The notes below the pieces were generated by a model. The model searched no databases, was not told the origin of the DNA, and saw only the letters and a list, made by a program, of their open reading frames with translations. From Auanema rhodensis (taxonomy: Eukaryota; Nematoda; Chromadorea; Rhabditida; Rhabditidae): a DNA stretch of 64,000 nt. The first letter of the stretch is position 1. Every line of letters begins with the position of its first letter. The stretch spans positions 7,688,001-7,752,000 of the forward strand of contig OZ059898.1 in assembly GCA_964057225.1 (NCBI GenBank), given 5' to 3'. Below, one piece after another: positions 57,847 to 64,000 of the stretch. The position numbers and the translations under genes were made by a program.

Positions 57847-60800
57847 TCAAAAATTGAATAATAAAATATAAAAAATCTTCAAAAAGAGGTTGAATATGCA
57901 TACCGTTGGGAAAAGGGTGGCAGGCACCTTAGGAGATGCTACTGATACGGTGTTTTCCATCTGTAACCAATCTAAAAAAAAAATAATAGGAGAACTAGAA
58001 CTAAGTAATACTAGATGTTGGATCAGATGTGTTAGTAACTTCCGTTGTTGTTTTACCATTTCCTGGTTGTTGAGAATTCTGTAATTATGTTTGTTGCTAC
58101 TGTATGAAATATTAAAACATACAAGGAACAAATCTTGAGTTAAACTATTATTAACTTGTTCATCGTTCTCTCCATCACAAGAACTGCTGGAATCTGAAAT
58201 TAAAATCAAATTTAATGCTCAAGGAAAGTTATTTTTACTTTGAATTGGAGTATCTGATTTATATATCTCGGAAGAGTTTGAAGCAGCTGTTAACTGGAAT
58301 ATGGTTTACAATGAGGCTTATTTAGAATATAAACAAACTCGAGATAAGAAATCAGTCATTTTTGTTTGTGGTTTACTTTCAACAGCTTTTGTAATCCTAC
58401 TTTTGATTTCTAGATCTTTTTGCAGTTTCCCATATCTGAAAAATTACTTCTAAAAAAACTTTTTGATGTTTCTAAACCTTGTGAAAGTGTCTTTCCATTT
58501 ATCCTTATCTGTTTTATGAATATGTGTTTTAGGTGTTTGTGCTTCTTCTATGTTCTTATTGGGTGTGTTTTCCAGACTCTGTAAGACGTTTGAACAATTA
58601 ATAACAATTCATGGTAGACTCTAACCTTGGCTAATTCGAGCGATTTTCTAGCACTAGATCTTGTAATTCTTTCTAAATCAGTATTTTTAAACAACATTTT
58701 TAAGCATGCAAGAGTCGTACTAGGTGTACTAGGTGTAGCAGTCTCATTTCCTTCTCCAGCACTTTCTGTATTTAATTCTGAATTTGGAGTATTCAAACTT
58801 AAACCAAGTGTTCTGAGGCTTTGACTAGACATAGAAATCGATGACCGAGGCGACGAATAAGGTGTTAACAAGGCTCTAAATTAGAAAAATATATCGAGTA
58901 TATAAGATGCTTACTACATGTTTTCAGAATGTAAACCTGTACAATGACGCATCAGATTTTTCATTTCTCTAGCTGAAAAATCACACAAAGCACAAGCAAT
59001 TTTTTTAACTATTACTGACTTTTCCAAATTGACAAATGGAAAAGAAAGTCTTATTTTATCTCTGAAATGAGAAAGGTTATTAAAAATATTGCATTGAATA
59101 TCTCACTTTTCGTCCTGAGAGAACAAAGCGCAACCTTCGTCGTTGCGATGTGACTCAATAACATGTACAGCTAAAGTAGTTAGTCTGCCATACTTTGGAG
59201 ATTTCTTCAGAGTTTTGATACATATTGGACATATTCGTGAACTGAAGCAACAATTCATTGAGCACTCACAATTAATTCTATAAACCTTTCCTTGTTTTGT
59301 AAATGCATTTCATAGTGTGTCGTAAGGTGCGACAGACTGTTATATGTTTTAGAACATTTTGAACATGAAATTGCATTTTTGACATCATCTGCAAGGATTA
59401 ATGATTTTAAATGCACTCTATGAAATGAAGGTTACCTTGATCAGCAAATGTCCTGATAACTGCATTAATATCAAGCATAGGAATGGATTCTTGGTATTTT
59501 TGCACATCTCTGTTAAAAGTTCAAATACTTTGAAATTATATAGTTCTTACAAAGAATTCATCCAAGTTTTAGCATCTGGGTTATTTTTATGTGTCCTCAT
59601 AATGTGGAGAAGAAGCGACGCGTCAGGATACAAACTGGACAGGAATGTTTTCTTACAAAATCTTTAAAGGAATAGCGTATAATAAATCGGTATCGTTACA
59701 AACAAACATGCAAACAATTCTAGGAAGAATTTGGTTTGCCTTAGGAGTTGATATAGATTTCGTAGGTGATTTCGTAGGTGATTTCGTAGGTGATTTCGTA
59801 GGTGTTTTCACATTACTCCTGATCTTGGTAGCCACATTTTCTAGTGCTAAGACATTACCACTCTGTCCAAAACAATATCTTGCATGTGCTTTGAATCCTG
59901 CGTATCCTACATACTTTCTGAACAGAAACCACTTCTAGTACGAATATTATAGAAAAATCTTACTCGCATTCCAAACAGAAGAATATAATACTTTTCTTCT
60001 CCCTAGATTCTATAACAGATTTTATGGGATCGATACGATATATGGGCTCCGTACATAAAAGTTCATTTGTTATATTTCTGAAAATCAATACCAATTGCTA
60101 TTCAGAATTCCGAAAGATCCTACGCATTTTTTACACGTTCTTCTATATCATCCTCGTTGAGATGATCGTTTATAAGATGCAAAACGTATGAAAGAATAGG
60201 GTTCACAATTCTTCGCCTTTCTTCTTTCATTTTAGTACAATCTTTATACGGACAGTCAAGTCTTAAAATAAATAAGATTACGTACTACGTTAGATATTCA
60301 ACTTACACTTCTTTATGATAACGATTAGAATGTTGCAACAGCTCGTGTTGAGTGTGAACACTAACATCACATTTTGCACATACCAAACATAGTGTTGACG
60401 ATTTTAATGTATAAGCAAACGATTTTTCATAATTCAAAAAAGGTCTAATTAAATTGAAAGGGAACTTCTTTCTAAAAAGACATGATAAAAGTTTATATGG
60501 TTGACAAAATTATACCCCATTTCCTGAGCAAATTCGTAAGCCGTCTTGTCTTCAGCATGTGCACCTATGATATGAAATAGCTGGGTGAAGTTTTTGGAAT
60601 ATTTATTTCCTGCTCTGATCCTAATTCCACAACTTTTCAAAGGACAACGAGTTCTGCAAGATTGAAGAATGTATCTAACAAAATGATGAAACTTACGAAT
60701 TACCACAAGTATCCCGACTTTGCGGTGTTGCTACGGTTTTTTCTTTAACACATCGCATAAAATGCGTTAGTAGAGATGTGAAGCGTCGGTCAGGCTTTCC

Positions 60801-63800
60801 ACAAGATGAACAACGTATGGAGTCCTAAATATAACATGCTTAAGTATATTTTAATCTTGCACTCACTCCAGGTTTCAATAAGAATGGTATAGGATTGAAT
60901 GGTTCTTCTTCCAACAACATCTTTCTGAAGACAACATTGAAAACAATGTTTCAACAAAAATTATTACCTTTTTCGATTCAAAAGTAATCGAACTGTAGGA
61001 TTATCAGAATGATTTAGAATGTAATGAGAGAGAAGAGTAAGTTCAGTAATTCCGTTGCTCCTATTTGCCATTCCAGAAACTTTAACCAATGGTGTTCCCT
61101 GAAAATTTATAGAGACTATAACCAACTAGAAAATGTTATAACTAACTTTGCAAAACACACATCGGCGACATTGCATCTTGTCTAACGCATTAATTTCCTC
61201 AACAGTTGGGTGTATAGGTATATCCATGGCTCTGAAGTTTTTAATAACATGAAATAATGAAATATATTTCCTTACTCATCGCATAATTCAAATTGGCTTC
61301 GGATAAATGTCATTTTATCGCTATTTATTTCGAAATTTGAACTTGGTCCATCTGAAAAAACAAATTAAATTCTGTTTATTCTTAGCCTTCCATCTAACCT
61401 TGTCCTGGGTGAAAACTAGAAACACTTCCGCTACTAGCTGTAGTATCAAATATTTGGGATATGGTATGTGGCTTCGAGGTTCCGAAAGTCATTTCTTGAA
61501 CATTTGCTTCATCAATATTTGACTTTAGAGACGCTTCGAAAATCATTTTATGATCATCTAGCTTTTCTTTCTTTCCATCATTATCTTCAAAGGATTCCGC
61601 CGTAGACTCAGCTTCCGAATAATCTAATTCATCAAACTTTTCAGTATCAGAAGAGTCAGCATCACTTGATGAACTACTTTCTTTATTTCTAAAACAAATT
61701 TTTTTTAAAAATCTACTCTTCTATACCATACAGAGCAATTGCAAACTGCTTTGTAGTAAATGATTCTGAAATTTTAGCAGTAGCATCTTTTGCAGAACGT
61801 CGAGTAGATCTCCGACCTGAAAAAACACTCTGCCCGAATTTCAACTTTTTTAAAGATATTACTAGATTGTGTACTAGAAGTCGGAGATATTAATTCGGAT
61901 TGACCCTGAATTGTTTCATTATCATTCGACGAAAATAATTCCTTCTTCTCTGTGAGGGCAGAATGTTTCTTAGTAGAGTCATCGTTATTAGGAATCTAAC
62001 AAAAACGGAAATAATAAAGGATTCTTTCTAAGAAAATTATTAATGTTTAACTTCTATGCTTTCTTCAATTTAGAATCAAATACGTGAATACTTACATATT
62101 GATTAGAAACTGGCCCGATCTCACGTTCTATCATACAATCAGGCACTGGAGCTCTCACAGAAGCAACCACTGATTCAACAAGTTGATCATCGCTTGATTC
62201 AACCGTTCGAATCACTGGATTAATAGAAGATTCTATAACAGAATCTTCCGCGATTTCTACTAGTGGTCCCTGTTTTAGCTCTGCCACTGGCTCTACTAAT
62301 TGGCCTACAGTGATATTGGAAGGTTGAAACGAGCCATTACATAGAGATTTTTTCAAACTTTTCCCTAAAGGACCCATAATTTTTTTCGGAGCTATTCCTA
62401 TCTGTAATGAAAAAGGAAGATACAAATACAAACAAACAGGAAAATACTTGCTGATTCTTATAATCCTTCTTGGCAATATCCTTTTTTTTCAGTGTTTTGA
62501 AATCTTCATTGGATAGCATACCTTTTCTAAATGAATATGAATTTAAACTATAAGCTCTTGAAACAAAATTACTTATTAGGTGCGTATCCATGAACAGCAA
62601 TATGATCTAGAAAGCTTGAAGGTAAACCACACCAAAAACAAAAATAGCAAATCTATAAAAATAATATAATATAATTTTTTTAAAATGTGAGTAAATACCT
62701 TGAAATCTTTCGCTGATTTTGGAAGCATCATGTGTGTCCATGGACATTGAAAGTCGTTCGGGTCGCTAAACTCATAGGTAACTCAAATTTAAAGTTAAAT
62801 TATTTACTCTATCTCGAAAGATCTATTAGAAGTAATGGGATCAATGGTAAGCAAATTAATTGTCAAGCGAAGTTGATTACTCAGTATGCTCCTGGAACAC
62901 GATTATTTACAACCAAAAATTGAAAAACCAAACCATTCATGAGCAATGAAAGCTTCAGAGAACAAGCCGTCATGAAATTCCAAAAAGTGTTTCAAAACAT
63001 AAAGTTGCAACAATGTTTCAGAAGGAAACTAAAATGATTAATTAAAAGATATTTGAATGAAAAATATATTTTACATGAAGTACATCATCTACATGACCAT
63101 GTTGATCACAAGGCAGTGGACATCTCCATTTATAAACAAGCAAGGAATTTGTATTATCCAACTCCTAAAAAAAAAAATTAAGAATATATGACAAGGGTAT
63201 TCCTTTTACCGTCACACAATACATTTTTGAATATCTTAATAAGCTTAACGGGAACATTTCTTTACTAAGTAAATTAGCCTCAGCTATTTCTTGTATTAAT
63301 TGAAACTCCGTTCTTTCACCATGTCTGAATTCTATTCAGAGTAATTTTGAGCATTAAGAACAGCTTACGTTTTTAAATCATTATGATAATCGTCAAGAAC
63401 AAAATGAGATGAGATTCGTCCTATTGATATAGGGTTAACACAAATTAAGCAGATTACTGTTTCACTTGGTATAATTTCATGCTAAAAGGTCAATAAATAG
63501 TAAATTATAACTGACTATACAAAAACCTCTCGTTGACCACGTCGAATCATTTCAACAATTAAATCTTTATTTGAATCACTGTATTCATCCATATAATAAA
63601 ATACGCTCCTAAATCATTACAGATAACTATTTACCAACATATACTTATACATACCTATATTTACTTTCAAGCCGTGAGCTCCAACTACTGTATTTCTCAA
63701 AGTCTAAATCACAATCTTTTTGTAGGCGATTCCTTAATAGGTTTAAATGTCTATAAACGCTAGAAAATCATTCATACCATTCTTTTGAACATAACGCCTG

Positions 63801-64000
63801 CAATTCTTCATTATCAGAGTGATATGTTTTGAAATGCCTCAAAACATATAAACGTAAAGATATATCATTACGAAACTTGTGTGGCATATGCCTAGCTAAA
63901 CCAACGTCACACAATACGCATACCCTGAAATCAAAGTATTTAAATCATTATATAAAAATTCTCCAACCATCTATAAGGCATTAGCTTATTTTCATGCACT
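57847..64000 (-). CDS. Large multi-zinc-finger nuclear protein, LIN-13 candidate, 5' end outside window
   Basis: Over 20 exons continue in phase from the window edge to a stop near 57847. There are many irregular C2H2/C2HC fingers, e.g. VCVLCDVGLARHM..RHFKTYH, ICYFCFWCGLPSSFLDHIAVH, CRRCVFCKG..LLSHYILNH, RCSSCGKPDRRFTSLLTHFMR, CAKCDVSVHTQHELLQHSNRYH, CSKCSKTYNSLSHLTTHYEMH, ICPICIKTL..LAVHVIESH and CALCDFSAREMKNLMRHCTGLH. Acidic/Ser-rich linkers with basic clusters (SGRRSTRRSAK) separate them. Two short motifs fit LIN-13, a chromosome-III synMuv B protein that binds Rb and HP1: LLCTE (LXCXE, 60047-60061) and PTVRL (PxVxL, 60986-61000). A fourfold 12-bp repeat encodes KSPT units. The 3'-most exon is uncertain. 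Confidence 0.6.
59756..59803 (-). repeat. Coding 12-bp tandem repeat (four copies)
   Basis: GATTTCGTAGGT is repeated four times without change, in frame on the minus strand, giving consecutive Thr-Lys-Ser-Pro units. These are potential proline-directed kinase or DNA-minor-groove-type SPxK sites in the large zinc-finger protein. Perfect identity implies recent expansion. Confidence 0.9.

Overview
The window is nuclear DNA from a free-living-type nematode, most likely a rhabditid related to Caenorhabditis. It is AT-rich and intron-dense. Most introns are 35-60 nt with TTTTCAG/TTTNAG acceptors, genes are tightly packed on both strands, and many have a 3' splice acceptor a few bases before the ATG, as expected for spliced-leader trans-splicing. 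I reconstructed 25 protein-coding genes by joining exons by hand with reading-phase checks. I saw no convincing transposon, tRNA, rRNA, CRISPR or prokaryotic feature.

Layout. 1-4.9 kb: 3' part of a golgin-45-like gene (-) and the Twist homologue hlh-8 (+). 5-10.9 kb: N-acetylglucosamine-6-phosphate deacetylase and an SLC36/AAAP amino-acid transporter in tandem (+), the same pair as C. elegans F59B2.3/F59B2.2. 11.5-20.9 kb: an alpha-arrestin, a small Cys-rich membrane protein and a 12-kDa small heat-shock protein (all -), then an unplaced basic protein (+). 21.2-28.7 kb: ERp72/PDIA4 and a complex III small subunit (-), rpl-21 and heparan-sulfate C5-epimerase (+); the sHSP, PDIA4 and rpl-21 match the C. 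elegans C14B9 block. 30.2-37.6 kb: an SLC13 transporter (+), an unknown secreted protein (-) and mcm-10 (+). 37.8-48.7 kb: a BTB/BACK protein (+), then nfx-1, mak-16 and a ZNF622/REI1 homologue in a row on the minus strand, and divergent rps-13 (+), matching the C. elegans C16A3 block. 48.8-56.2 kb: dyf-2/IFT144 (+), whose 1.3-kb intron encloses an opposite-strand gene for a glycosylated single-pass membrane protein. 56.4-64 kb: a C2H2 protein (-), a small unknown gene (+) and a very large multi-zinc-finger gene (-) that runs off the window.

From memory, nearly every assignable orthologue lies on C. elegans chromosome III (F59B2, C14B9, B0285, Y47D3A, C16A3, ZK520 and probably lin-13), so the window looks like a piece of the chromosome-III linkage element. 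hlh-8 is X-linked in C. elegans and is the outlier.

The most interesting locus is the gene nested in dyf-2. C. elegans sid-2 (ZK520.2, environmental RNAi) carries the number next to dyf-2 (ZK520.3). The nested gene has SID-2-like length and topology, so it is a strong positional candidate for a divergent SID-2. The large zinc-finger gene carries LXCXE and PxVxL motifs and is a candidate LIN-13.

Several tandem same-strand pairs with 130-210 bp between stop and ATG look like operons: nagA/SLC36, rpl-21/hse-5, nfx-1/mak-16/znf622, rps-13/dyf-2, and perhaps mcm-10/BTB.
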